Shown: piece by piece, positions 1 through 12,370 of the stretch | How positions within the stretch are numbered: position 1 is the stretch's first letter | How the letters are laid out: each line of letters starts with the position of its first letter | NCBI GenBank assembly: GCA_016081115.2 | Contig: CM071936.1 | Coordinates: 89,147,943-89,211,942, forward strand | From: Rehmannia glutinosa | Taxonomy: Eukaryota; Streptophyta; Magnoliopsida; Lamiales; Orobanchaceae | Direction of reading: 5' to 3' | DNA length: 64,000 nucleotides | Made by a program: the position numbers and the translations under genes | Notes under the pieces: generated by a model | Told to the model about the DNA's origin: nothing | What the model saw: the letters and a program-made list of their open reading frames with translations, nothing else | The model's database searches: none

Positions 1-880
1 GTACTTATAAATAAAGAGAGTGAGATACCTTTTTATACTTAAGAATGGACCTTGTGGGGCAGAGAGAATCAGCCTTACGTGCCAGTCCTGATTCCTTTTC
101 TGATTATTCCATCAATAACCATTGAATAATTATTATTAAATCAATATATAAACCGAATAATATATTTAATTATTAAAATATCATTTTTGCCCTAAACATA
201 CTAACTCGACAATCTTCCATCCTTATTGGAATATAATAGCATATGTTGGATTTTATTTTGAGGTTTATCCATTTTTCGGATATTTTAGCTGATAATGTAA
301 ACAATAGACAGAGTGATGTTTCTATAGAACTCTCTCTATACTATATTTGAAGAAATAAATGTTAAAATGTGATTAGTATTATTTTAAAAATATGATTAAT
401 TTTAAATGAAGTATTAATTCATATTATATAATCTCAATATTATTTTGTATATATAGAAATACATGTAAACACCCACAAACAATATATGAAAATATCTTTG
501 CAACCAGGACTACTCCTATTGTAAGTCGAAATAGTCGATCGATTCAATGTTCGAAAAAATTACAAAATTTAAGGACCTAAATTTTTTGTATACCTTTATG
601 TATGGGGTGATATATCTAAAATAAATAAGATAATAAAACAAAGCAGATTTCGTTTAAACTTGCTTAATGATTTCACTTTAAGTCATTGTCTATTATAGAG
701 AAATAGGTTTGAATCTTATTCAGTGCATGGATTTTTAATATTTTATTTGTATTTTTGTTATTCCGTGATTTAAAAAAAAAAAACTCTCCACAAAAATGAA
801 AGGACTATTCTTCTGCCTTGTAGCTTTGTTAGTTGATAACAATATATCATATTTAATTTTCCTTTAAAGGCCTTAAATTA
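1..880. other. AT-rich noncoding stretch, nothing assigned
   Basis: AT-rich sequence with frequent stops in all frames and no recognisable gene, LTR or element end. No promoter or RNA gene could be supported. The stretch 1846-2030 between the next entry and the first (TA)n tract is similar and also empty. Confidence 0.6.
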
Positions 881-1845
881 AATTTTGGGCATTAACATAA
901 ATACCCCACTTTTGAAATAATGTCACCTTTACGCTTTTGGTACTATTTGCCCAAATTTATGTTTCGACCTTTTTTACACAACTTATACTCCTACAAAAAT
1001 TCTGATTTTTTTACGCTTTGTTTCAAGATTGTTTCTAACATGTTCCAATATGCTTTTTTATTAAAATTTGGTGAAAAAATAAATTTTGCCTGGTTAAATA
1101 ATCAATTTTATACTTAAAGTCTTATAAAAAAATCAAGAAATATACACATAAAACAACACATATTTAAAACCAAATAAATTAAAAATATTATAGAAACTAC
1201 ATAAATAAAAACAAATTCAATTGTTGATCCAATGCTTGAAAACATAAAACCATAGAAACAATCAACAAGCAATATAGATACAAACCTAAAACAATAAAGA
1301 AAACACCATATGAGCAAAAATAGTTAAAAATAGGTAAAAATCGTATTAAACATCAAAACTACATGGAAACAACAAAGAAATATTGAAACAACATTAAAAA
1401 CAAAGATGAAAACAACCTTAAACAATGTAAAAATATTAAAAATACAACATGAATAAAAAGAGTATAAAATAGGTTAAATTGTATTTACACATTGAACACT
1501 ACATGGAAAACAAAAAAATTTATTAAAAGTAAAAATATTATAGAACAATACCAAAAGAGAAACAATGTATAAAATAATACATGAATAAAAAATAGGTAAA
1601 ACTTGTTTTGAAACATCAAAACAACAAAGAAAAAAATTTAAATAACAACGAAACAATATATAAACCATATAAAGCAATATAGGAAAAAACGAAAAAAAAA
1701 TCAAAAAAATCAAAAAATATGTAGGAGCATAAAAAAAAAGTAGGTACAAAAGAAAAACATAGGTACAAAAGTGATAAGAGCGTATTTTGTGGTATGTTTA
1801 CCAAAAAGAGAGTAGTTAATGTAATTTCCCCTTAAAGTTTCTCAA
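881..1845. mobile_element. possible decayed MITE or MULE-derived element
   Basis: The two ends look weakly like inverted copies of each other. The left end has GGGCATTAACATAAATACC followed by TTTACGCTTTTGGTAC. The reverse complement of the right end gives GGGGAAATTACATTAAC and then a similar ACGCTCTTATCACTTTTGTACC. The interior (about 1120-1800) is A-rich on this strand with degenerate repeats of words such as AAACATCAAAACTACATGGAAA. There is no coding capacity and no target duplication was found. This is an inference from imperfect similarity only. Confidence 0.3.
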
Positions 1846-2027
1846 ATAAAAGAGGCAAACAACTGAAAAAACATGGGCCCAAATTTTAAAGTTCGACTAT
1901 GGCCAAAAAATTGATAGAATCGGCCCTTTACATCCAAATGTTCTATACATCACCCCTAATTTAACTAATTTTGAATTGGTAGTGGCTGATTACTTCTCTT
2001 TGGTGCATAGTTGCAATTTATACAAAT

Positions 2028-2030
<3 letters not shown>

Positions 2031-2066
<36 letters not shown>
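2031..2066. repeat. (AT)n microsatellite at the left edge of element A
   Basis: About 18 AT units. It abuts the left terminus of element A. Similar tracts mark the B/C junction (7103-7134) and C/D junction (8383-8414), so it is probably part of the insertion site or terminus of this element class. Confidence 0.9.
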
Positions 2067-2068
<2 letters not shown>

Positions 2069-2744
2069 ATAGTTCAAATGGGACACCCTCTTATATGAGA
2101 CAATATTCCAATCGAGAGTCCAGATTAATGGCTAAAATTTAAATTAATAATCATTAATCATAATAAGTAGGGGTAAATTGATTAATAACAAAAGATCCTC
2201 CATGAATCACATCAGCCTTTTATCGTAGGAGGTGATATTGGTAACAAAAACTTTCCAAACTAATAGCAATCACGCTGTGATATTCATAAATAATATAAAT
2301 GCAATGTTTATTTAGCTATGATGTATTGTATGGATAGTTTTATTTAACTGCTTGTGTATAAAAACCTATAACACCTTCCATGATACATTAACAAACGTTA
2401 TTAGCAAAAAACTGCATATTTAGTTATATTTTAATGTGCATATATGTCATTCGACCGTGATATGTATATTTATCAAATATTTAAATTTATCATCAGATAT
2501 TTAGCTATGCCGAGTGTATGGATAATATTATTTAGTCAAGCTTTCTTAAAACCAGCACACGGCCCCATTGATATCAATCAATTTCATTTCACCGATATAT
2601 AAGATACTAAAATATTTAAAACAAGGATTAGTATACAAAATTACATATTGCAATCGTATATTTATATATACTATAATGTATACTTAGCTATGATATAGTG
2701 TATGGATAGTGTTATTTAGCTATTTACATATTGCATCAGAAAGA

Positions 2745-2781
<37 letters not shown>

Positions 2782-4655
2782 ATTGCATACATAGTCTAAT
2801 TTTTGGTATTCTAATTAATCACATCAGACGCATAACGCAGTTACTGTAAAGAAAGACTAGAGATTTTGCTGGTTTAACAAAATACCGGATTCCGATATTT
2901 GAGAAAATAATACCCCACGCATCGGAATGGAATTTGAACATTAGAAAAAGGCAATTATATTAGAAAAAATCCTCTCGATTGTCCAGAAACGACGCAATAA
3001 CTTCAAACCAAAATTATGGGCATAGTCCAAGAATCAACATGGGAATTAATCCGCCACTAGTCTTAACAACACGATTCTGCTTCCCTTTTCTTTTCTTAGG
3101 TCAACATTATCATATCCCCCCTCTACTCCGTATCACCAATAGAAAGTATTTTTGTTGTCCTTCGCCATCTTCAACAAATTAACAAGACAAATAAATACAT
3201 CATCATTAAAATGTATGCAATAATAAGAATCAAAAATGATAAATACAATAAATTTATTATAATATTATACAAAACTATGATGAAAAATACACTATGACTA
3301 CCATGGAAATTTAGCTATGTTGAAGATATACACAAATCAGATTAAAATATGCAAAGAAAATCGTATTAATAAGCACTAAAACTACATTAAATATACAACA
3401 AAAAATTATATTTCAAATATACATTTTTATTCTTCAAATTATACAACAAATCAAAATAAAAGTAGTATGGGTAATTCATGAAATACGCTAAAAACTATGT
3501 TAATTATACAATACAAATCATTAAACAATCAATTTTAAAATACACACATAATGGACAAATTTTAAAACATCAAAAGTATTCTAACTATACACCTAATCAT
3601 ATCTCGGATAACTCAGTTGAACTACATAGAAAAATGTAATAGTATAAGATCCAAGGACATTCATCAAACACAGCGAGCAAATATAAATCAACCCATACTT
3701 GGAACTTTTCATACATTTCCACATCAACTCGAAGTTTCAAACTAAAACTTCTCCAGCGAGAAAATGATTATTTTTAACATAATCCAAGAAACAATGCATA
3801 TCTTTCAAGTAAACATTCAGATTTAAAAATGAGGGATTCTCAAAAATTGCATAATACTAGAATAATTTTAACCTATCAACGGCCAGGAATATGCGTAAAT
3901 CGAAAACCTCCACAAGAATACGTAAAACACGAACTCCAATCAAGAAATTTAGGGAGAATAGAACTCGAAAACCTCCACAAAATCCCAAAAAACACAACTC
4001 AAATATTTTCGGCACACCAAATCAAGAAAATACTATGAAGTCTCAAAACCTCCACAAAATTGAACATAACTAATACAACTCGAAAAATACCCAAAACCGT
4101 AAGACAAAACCCTAGATCTAAAAAACAAATTCTAATTTTTTTCCAAGTATCCGTTGCTACCATATCAATAAACTAGAAAATTGTGCGAAACTTACCAACA
4201 ACTATGTTTTTAATTTTTAACCCAAGAAATCTGGGTGGAAAAATGAAGAACTCCTTAATCGACAATGCTTCAGTAGCTGGAGAAGTGAGGAGACGTTTTG
4301 TTTGAAAATAGAAAATATTAAGATAGAGAAAATTTAGCAGAGAATAGGAGATAAGAAAAGACGGAGCTTGAAGTCTATCAGAAAAACAGATTTATTGTTT
4401 GAACTCCCAAAATAGCACACTAAAGAAGGTAAATAATAACTACCTTTGTAGACCTAATCAAAATGACAAAAATATCCTTTACTAGAAAAATCAAAATATA
4501 TTAAAAAATAGATTTTGATTTTTTCATTTAAATATATAAAAACAACCATCTAAGCAATAATGGGATGAATCAATCATCCTAAAATCAATCCAACTACTAT
4601 AATAAATCCTCACTATCTCATATAGCGGAGGTTGTCCATTCTAACCAAATCCTCT
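2067..4655. mobile_element. coding-free TA-bounded element A
   Basis: Imperfect terminal inverted repeats. The left end (from 2067) begins GGATAGTTCAAATGGGACA and continues with TATATGAGACAATATTC. The reverse complement of the right end (to 4655) begins GGATTTGGTTAGAATGGACA and continues with CTATATGAGATAGTGAGG. There are no long ORFs. A second (TA)n tract lies inside at about 2748-2779. Tandem repeats occur near the left end. It directly abuts element B. This looks like a non-autonomous class II element that favours TA microsatellites, in the manner described for rice Micron elements, but superfamily membership is not established. Confidence 0.5.
2311..2720. repeat. three degenerate ~188-bp tandem units in element A
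   Basis: The word TTAGCTATGATGTATTGTAT followed by GGATAGT and TTATTTA recurs, with changes, at about 2311, 2502 and 2686 (spacings about 191 and 184). Confidence 0.55.
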
Positions 4656-7101
4656 CTATATATAGGGGTTGGTTCGTGAGACCATATTGGGTGAGACCGT
4701 GAGACCTTAATCAACCGTTATAATTAATCATCGATGGATATTATTGAAACATTAAATATTGTTGCGATTATTTAGCATCATTTTTGACGGGGCATTTAGG
4801 AGAAATCACAAAAGCGTCTAAAACTAGAAAAATAGAGTTACATATCTATTTCCTTTTAATTTAGGAATGCAATCAATTATGATAAACATCCAAAACCCTT
4901 CTCTCTACAAAAAAAAAATGCCATATCTATTCTAGAAAAAAATCCTAACTGGCCTCCTTAAAAACAAAATCCTTCTTTATCAATCATTTAATGCTTCCAA
5001 CTAAAAAATTCATATACCATTTCCAATTTTTTTGTCGCTGTTTTTTATATATATGATAATCGGATCGTTCGCTTAAAAATTTGTATTGATGTATATTTAA
5101 CTATGTACTGATGTATATTTACGTAAAATATGTTGCATATTTTGTTTGTGGTGCAAGATTGTTTGAGTAAAAAATGTGATTATTGTAGTGTTGCATTTTA
5201 CCAATAAATTGATGTATTTTATAACTCGCTGTGTTGCATTTGATATAAAAACTTGATCATATTATGGTGCAATATTTTCATGAATTAGCAAAAAAATGAT
5301 ATGAAGCCACATAAAATGCAAGGGGAAAATCCAGATCGTACTAACGTATATTTAATAATATATATTATGTATTTATATGTATTATATGTTGTATAATTTG
5401 CTTGTTGGTAAATTGTTTGAATCAAAATTATGTTGATATTATATTTGATGTATTTATAAAGATTTGTGGCATTTAATGCAAATTGTTTATATTATGGTGA
5501 AATTATTTTCTGAATTAGCAAAAATTCTAGGAAGTCACATAAAATGCCTCAGTGCAAATCCACATCATATTAATGCTTAATTAACTATGTAATGATGTAT
5601 TTATATGTACAATATGTCGCATCTTTCAGATTTAGGTAAAATTGTATGAATCCAAAATTTATGATTCTCTTTAATCAAGGCGATTTAGTTGTATAATGTT
5701 GTATAATATGTATAATATATTGCATATTTTGTGCATTTCACTCACATATTCCTATACGCACACAAAACTTTTTAATAATCACATCAATACGCTTAAATAC
5801 GAACAAAAATTTATCTATCTATACATCATAATCCTATTGAAAAATCAACACAAGAAACAATCCGATGTGAGGAACATAAACAAAACAAAAATGCAACAAA
5901 ATATGCAACAAAATATTCTATTTATATATCATAACGGTTTTAAAAACAAGTAAAAAATCCATATATAAAATCAGACTCGTTGCTACGGCATGACAATACT
6001 TCATTAAACTCATCAACAACAATGGCATGACAATACTTCATTTGAAGATTTATAATCTCCGAGACTCATGTTGCCCCTTGAGACTACATCCCCAAATTTC
6101 CCACACCCTACCTTGCCCCCGAAAGTATGCATATATAAGTCAATAATTGTATATATATATATTTCATGATCGAGTGCATGATTCATAAACATAACATGAC
6201 AATCAAAACATTTAACATCTAAAAACATTAAAATGTCCTATCTATGCACAAATGTGGTTTATACATACATTATACTATACTAATATATCCATTGTGATGC
6301 ACAGAACAAAGTCAAAAACTCTCACAACAAAACAATGAAGAACAATGCTTGAAAAATAATGTATAACATATTCATATTGTCGCATACATACTTACCGACA
6401 GATGCATCATCATTCACAAACATAAAGAACATGAGGGCGATTGGCATAAAACCTAATCGCAAAAATACAACATGTCGAGCCAACACAAAAAAAACATCCA
6501 AAACTTTTACCAAAACCATCCAAAAACCGAAAAAAAAAAAATCAAAAGAACATGAAAGTAACTACATAAAAACTTAAGATTTCACAAAATCCATAAAAGA
6601 GTGATTTTAATGAAAACAAGTCCCTTAACAACATGCAAAAAACCCGAGAACAAAAAGGATATAAGAGTACATCACAACCGGCAGTGAAAAACATACCTAG
6701 AACGAAAGAGAACCTTCTGCTTTTTCAAGTGCTAAAGGAAAACTCCGCTGAATATTTTGCTACCTCTTGTGTCGGGTTTTCTTTTCTCTTCTTTCCACCG
6801 CCAGAGTGTTCGCACTTTTTCAAGTGTGAGAATGTGAAGAGATGTGATGGACGCTTGAATCCAATCAACAAAGAAAATCACAAGTAAAATATATCTCTCA
6901 CATACCATATAAAATTAGATGTCATCCTTATTTAAGAAACCGCCCCAATTGTGTATTTACTAAATTATCCTCAGAATCGATTAAATCATTTTTAATTACC
7001 TTAAATAATGAAATAATCACGCCATCCAAAATTAAAAATAAACGATTAGAGTTAGTCCTACGGCCTCACTTCCTAGCATATTGGTCTCATTTGAACCAAT
7101 A

Positions 7102-7102
<1 letters not shown>
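4656..7102. mobile_element. coding-free TA-bounded element B
   Basis: The left end reads TAGGGGTTGGTTCGTGAGAC followed by CATATTGGGTGAGACCGTGAG. The reverse complement of the right end reads TAGGTATTGGTTCAAATGAGAC, then CAATATG and GTGAGGCCGTAGGACTAA, an imperfect terminal inverted repeat of about 60 bp. ORFs inside (for example near 5696-5953 and 6633-6887) are short and match nothing recognisable. B shares its left junction with A and its right (TA)n with C, giving a head-to-tail row. Confidence 0.55.
5076..5700. repeat. about 2.5 degenerate tandem units of ~240-260 bp in element B
   Basis: Each unit runs through GATGTATATTTA, ATATGTTGCATATTTTG, GGTGCAA or equivalent, GAATTAGCAAAAA, then GAAGCCACATAAAATGC. 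Units begin at about 5076, 5338 and 5576; the third is partial. Confidence 0.6.

Positions 7103-7134
<32 letters not shown>
7103..7134. repeat. (TA)n microsatellite at B/C junction
   Basis: About 16 TA units, flanked on the left by the right terminus of element B and on the right by the left terminus of element C. Confidence 0.9.
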
Positions 7135-7136
<2 letters not shown>

Positions 7137-8381
7137 AGAGGGTTATATGAGACCACTAGGGTAAGTCCGGAAGACTCAATCCTAGCCACATATATAGATT
7201 TTTCTAATGGTGTGATTTTAGAGCCAAAAATCCATTAAATATTGGTATTTAGGAGAAAGGGGCAATTAGTCATCCTACAAAATTACCTATTCATGGGATT
7301 CTCGCTCACATTATGATCACATAATCTATCCAATCTCACATCAATTCAACGTGAAGAAATCTCATCTTCCTTCTTCTTAATGCTCTCATGAGAGAACAAT
7401 ACCGCCACCGCTTGCATATAGAACACGTGCAATCCTTCCAAATCTCGTAGAGCACCAATGTTAACAATCATCCTCCTTCTTCTTTAACTCACTACTGTGA
7501 GAATGATGTGAGAAATCATTCATCCTTCTTCTTCAACGACTATTATGTGAAAAATTCGCGGCATAATTCGGCTATAGTTGCTAGAATCGATTGGGTTAAG
7601 TTTGCTTATGAAGATGTAATTTGTTGCTTGTGTAGATGTGTCATTGTGCTTTTATATACCATTAACTACACAAGCAAGTCATAAGCAACAAATTCATACT
7701 ACATAAGCAATGAATCTTATACCGCATGGTTAATAAATATACACTACGTATGCAATTTTCACGACTACATTAACTACATACAAGTCATATCAATAAAACC
7801 CATACTACATAAGCAACAAGCCTATACTTATGATAAGCAACAAATATACACTATGTATGCACCACTTGACATTAACTACATAAGCAAGTCATAAGCAACA
7901 AACTCATAAGACATAAACAAGTCTATATTACAAAACAACGCACTTTACACTCACGTATGGACCACTTAACACGTTAACAAGCATAAGCAAGTCATAAGCA
8001 ACAAAACCCATACTACATAAATGATAAGTCTATACTACATAAGTTAAATCTAATATACACTACAACATGCATCGGTATACATTAACTACATAAACAAGTC
8101 ATAAAAACAACCCTATACTACATAAGCAACAGAGAAATGTTTTTGAAATCAAATGAGAGTGGAGAGAGAGTGTGCGTGAAGAGGGTCAAAATCGCGTGGA
8201 AAGAGGGAATGAAATCTCAATAACTCCATTCTATAATGCAAAATGACTTCCTACCCTTTTTAGCTTGTCAAACAAAAAATAAACATAAAACCCCCAACAA
8301 CTGACCACCCAAAATTGTTAATCTATGGTTAGAAATGTGTCCTCACTGACTACTCCCAAGAGAGATCTATTTGATCCATAT

Positions 8382-8382
<1 letters not shown>
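7135..8382. mobile_element. coding-free TA-bounded element C
   Basis: The left end reads GGAGAGGGTTATATGAGACC then ACTAGGGTAAGTC. The reverse complement of the right end reads GGATATGGATCAAATAGATC then TCTCTTGGGAGTAGTCAGTGAGG. The match is looser than in A and B, but the position between two (TA)n tracts, the length class and the internal ~104-bp tandem array put it in the same class. No coding capacity. Confidence 0.5.
7663..8140. repeat. ~104-bp tandem array in element C
   Basis: The phrase CATTAACTACATAAGCAAGT followed by CATAAGCAACAAA recurs at about 7663, 7771, 7871, 7971 and 8078 (spacings 108, 100, 100, 107), each time followed by CATACTACATAAGCAA-like and TACACTACGTATGCA-like words. 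Confidence 0.75.

Positions 8383-8414
<32 letters not shown>
8383..8414. repeat. (TA)n microsatellite at C/D junction
   Basis: About 16 TA units between the right end of element C and the left end of element D. Confidence 0.9.
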
Positions 8415-8417
<3 letters not shown>

Positions 8418-8997
8418 ATATGATCCTCGCAAATTTCCTTACCGTGAGACCGCATGGGATTGTTCATAATCATCTACTTCCCTTTAATCAATGGTCTAGA
8501 TCCTCTCAAAATTCTGCATTTTATCAATTAATTAAACACGAAAATGTAAAATAGTAACTCAACAAAAATTTATATAACAAACGCTAATAATAACGCTCCT
8601 AAAAATCACGGTTAGATGAAGATCACATTACCATAACCAAAACACAATCACAAACAAATCGACATCCCTCTCTCTCTCTCACACATACAAAACTTGAGAA
8701 AAAAATAAAAATCAAAACCAGCCGAAGAAAAATTGCCACTTATACCATGGAAGATCAATATACTCATCAACACCCACAGGGGCTGACCCTTCCCCAACAT
8801 TTTCAAAAATTTTACTTATATATATATATGTTATTTTTGAACTCAATTACTTTTTTCGGCCTTAATTTGATGATAAAAAATTAAATAATCCATTACTTTT
8901 GTTTTTAAAGTTTATAGGCCTACAACCACTACTTCAACCCCAAATTTCAACTCACTAGCATTAAAAATTTCCAAAAAGTAAAGTTCTTCTTAATCAC
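8415..8997. mobile_element. left part of a fourth TA-bounded element (D)
   Basis: It begins GGATATGATCCTCGCAAATT and then CTTACCGTGAGACCGCATGGG. The start resembles the element sequence that flanks the family 1 LTR at 32457 and 53352 (ATGGGATCTCGTGTGGCGTC, TTACCGTGTGGCAGTG). The word TTTATCAATTAATTAA occurs inside D and again just right of the LTR at 55446, so D and that split element are relatives. No right terminus was identified before the ATACC duplication at 8998. No genes. Confidence 0.4.
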
Positions 8998-9226
8998 ATA
9001 CCGATTTGTGTATAAAATATACGCATTTCGAGGTTTAAAATGATATATTTGATGCATTTGCACGTACATTCAGTTGTGTTTTGCTGATTTCCTTTGTTGG
9101 GCTGATATCAGTACTTTATGAATTTTACAGAAATGGAGCTAAATTGGATAAAAGAGATATCAATGCTCCAGCAGGAAGCCAAGTGATTTAATATACCAGC
9201 AAATATGTGAAGGAGAGAAGCATGGA

Positions 9227-10225
9227 TGCGGAAGCTCCGATTTTTTCGTAATGATATAATTGACTATTATTGTCGCCTATGTATTTGATCGATTGTTTTA
9301 CCACGCTACTTGACGTAATTATTAATAATATATATTTTGTATTTTATTTCATTTCATTTATTACTTGTGATCATGATCTTTATTAATTTATTTCTCATTT
9401 ATGATCACTTGATTGATCATTATTACTATTTTTGTATTTATTAGTCACCTTAGAATTTTAAGAGACTATTTATTTTAGAGACTTTACCTTATATAATTAA
9501 GATTTCGATGATTAAGGATCATGAGACTTATGTTGATCAAGGAAATCATTAATTATTTTGGAGATTTATATATTTCATCTATTATCATCAAATTTGGGAC
9601 AAAAATATATATGGAATTACCATAATACCCCTAAAGTGGACAGCCATGGTGATGATTTTTGAGTAGAAATATCATCCAACTCTTGTACACTTACACCTTT
9701 ATATTAGTCATCTTGTATAATTATACCATTAATTCAAACATTATACACATTATCTTATACCTCAATTTTATATCATTAAATTCCCAACATATTCTATTCT
9801 TCCCAAACATTCTTCTTATTCCTCTCAATATTCCAATTGACTCCATACTTTGATTACCAAGAACTATAAGATTTCAAATTCTAAGACTGATCAATTTTCT
9901 TTTCCTCGTTTCTACGTTGATTTTAAGTTATATGGCCTAAATGACTAAATTTCTGGTTCATACTACTAACTACTTTCTCTTCCCTCCCAACTCAACCCCC
10001 TGCCCTCCCCTTCCTCTCATGCCCTGCAGCACGTTGCTTCCTTCATCCTCAAGTCAAACTGCACCACACTATAACTAGTTCTGCCCTATCCTGAATTTAT
10101 TTTAGATTGAGGTACATTAGGGGTGATTTGAAGACGAGCTTGAGATCACTTAAGAGGATTTCAGACTTAGAATAATTAGAGAGAAAATTGACTGTGAATT
10201 TACATCACTTAGAGCCTTTTCTTTT
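9227..10225 (+). repeat. 5' LTR remnant of the Tekay element
   Basis: The first ~600 bases match the start of the 3' LTR closely (AATAATATATATTTTGTATT, GGAATTACCATAATACCCCT, TCATCCAACTCTTGTACACT). From about 9840 the match worsens, with many substitutions and small indels and a rise in C. Alignment is lost near 10225 (last shared words around AGAGGATTTCA and AGAGCC). The rest of the ~3.8-kb LTR present at the 3' end is absent here. Confidence 0.7.
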
Positions 10226-12370
10226 CCTCCGCTGCTTCTTCTCTGCCCACCCTGCCCTCCACCCTTATAAACACCTTTGATGTCTTTACAAATGCTGCTG
10301 AACAACCAACACTCTTCTCACCTCCTCTTTCTCACTTTCTCATTTGTAAACTGTGTCTTCATGATTGAAGGAACAAATAACGCTCACTGGGAGACTCACA
10401 CCCTCCACCCCACAAGGCTCCCAACTCCTCTGGTGGCTCTTTCCTCAGCTCCCAATGCTGGCCGCCAGTATGCTGGCCCTATATCATGCTGTCATGATCA
10501 AAATGAATGTCAAAACTGCTCAAACTTAAAGCAATCAGCTTACTTACAATTTGCAACAGATAAATGACTTTTGAAAATTCCATACTTCTACACTCAACCT
10601 AGACGTTATTTATCACTGCCCATCAAAAACGCCTAGTTGACGTCGTCAAACATTTCAACTTCAGTGTTCATTTCTTGACATCAAATCACTGCCCACTGAC
10701 ACAAAATGCGCTTTGCCTTGAGTCTGCATCCTCAAAGCCCATTGATCGCTGCTGTGCTACTAAATGTTCAGACTGACCAGCAGCTTATGCACTCAAACTT
10801 TCCACACATATGCAAACTGAAAATCATATGAGTCGCTAAATTTGCTGAAGTGGTCAGCAAAAATAAACTGACACTCAAACATCTCTCAACGCGCTCAAAG
10901 TCTTACTTTGACCCAGACGAAGACACTGCACTGCTGCCTGGCACTCTCTGGCGCTGCCATCGTGACCTCCAAAGCCCTACAATATTAAACATAAACATAA
11001 TGCTTATCGCTGCATCAGCTTCTGCCACATCTTCAACTACAATCGCCCATCCTAGTTACACTTCAAACAAACGATAACCCTCCTGCTTATCCTGATGATT
11101 AAACCCAAACCTGCAAACAAATTCTGCCTAAAAGTCACCATATACCCTATGCCCACCCTGCTCTATGTCCCTGTATCAAACTGGAACTATCAGGTCCTGC
11201 AAATCACAGCCCACTACTTGCTTGGTTTACCCAGCGCGCTGCAAATCTGCACTAACTGCCCGCGCAGCCTGATCTGACTGGGGGAGATCGGTCGCTACTG
11301 CTTTTAAAACCTGCTCACGCTGGCCCAGTCATCCATTATCCTGCATTCAGCATGGCTCACCAAACTGCCTTTAATCACACCACCATTTTGCAGGTACCAC
11401 ACATGAGCCACCAGACTGCTCACATCCTCTGAAAAATATAATACTGCGCCAATGCCTATAAACCTAACTAGTCAAACAAACACTTTCCTGCCAGTCACCC
11501 CACCTGATGCTGCTGGCTACACTGTGCGCCAAGCAGAGGAGATGGAGGCAAACTGCACAAACTGCACACTCAAATCAACTCTCCACTTGCAGTCATTCCA
11601 TGCCCCCACAACAAACAACCGCCCATTGCTCAAACTACTCGTCTTATTTGGAAAAAGGTCTGGAACCGCCCGCTCCGAGTGCAGAAAGGCCTACAAACAC
11701 TGACCTCACACTTAAAGGTCAACTGCTGATGCAGGCAGAATTGCAAATCACGCAAACGCAACTACAAACACAACTTTCCTATAAACTCGGCGCCCACACC
11801 CTGCTCCACCTGTCAACAACAACCAGGAACTGGCAATGGCTCTGCACATGATCGCCACACATGACCTGTGGCTCATGCTCAAACAGCGTCACCTCATTTC
11901 TATGTTAACGAGTATCTTCGCCCGCCCACTGCAGGAACATGCCCTGCCCACCGATAAGCAACTGCGCTTCCTAACGCCAGTGGCACCATCTCACCCAAAA
12001 AACTCCATGAGCTGGTCACCAGCCTCAGAGCAGCTCCCAGACACCAGCACATGAATGCAAGCATGCTCCACGTGATTCACGCCTGGTCCTGAGAGGCTTC
12101 ACGCCTGCACTTTCCAAACCCGCCAGAAACTTCTTCTGCCCTTCCAAATAACTTTATGCCCTGAATACTATGCCCTGCTATCTGCTCTGCTTATCTCTCA
12201 ATGCAAATGCTCACAAACTGCGCTACGCCCACCCAACAAGACAAACCCACTCACCCACAAACCATGCCCTATGGACAACTGCACAGCAGGTGTTTACAAG
12301 CCTGCTTCGCGACAACGGAACTGTAAAGCAACCTTGCCCTGAACAGCAAAACTCACCAGCACAAAAGAAG
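10226..12370. other. strongly G-poor, C/A-rich insert or corrupted segment
   Basis: This occupies the place of the rest of the 5' LTR, PBS and gag. Composition differs sharply from both sides: hand counts of three 60-base lines (11461-11520, 11581-11640, 11761-11820) give C:G of 22:8, 26:5 and 25:5. Words such as CTGCCC, CAAACTG and CTGCAAA recur without a clear period. Open frames of 60-115 codons exist, but their translations match no gag or other family known to me. Normal chromovirus sequence resumes at about 12371. It could be an unrelated insertion, a captured sequence, or an assembly or polishing artefact. Confidence 0.6.

Noticed and set aside
920..1804. ORFs of 60-90 codons rich in Phe, Leu, Tyr and Cys
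   Set aside because: They arise from A/T-rich sequence read on either strand; no domain, no start context and no support from neighbours.
3829..4073. Two overlapping ORFs with repeated RKPPQ/KPPQE-like words
   Set aside because: They translate short degenerate DNA repeats (AAAACCTCCACAA) inside element A. The same repeat is readable in two frames, so the protein pattern is a by-product.
10226..12370. G-to-A hypermutation by an editing enzyme as cause of the G-poor block
   Set aside because: G is depleted but C is as strongly enriched as A, and where the 5' LTR can still be aligned to the 3' LTR (9840-10225) the differences are mixed substitutions and indels, not a run of G-to-A changes.
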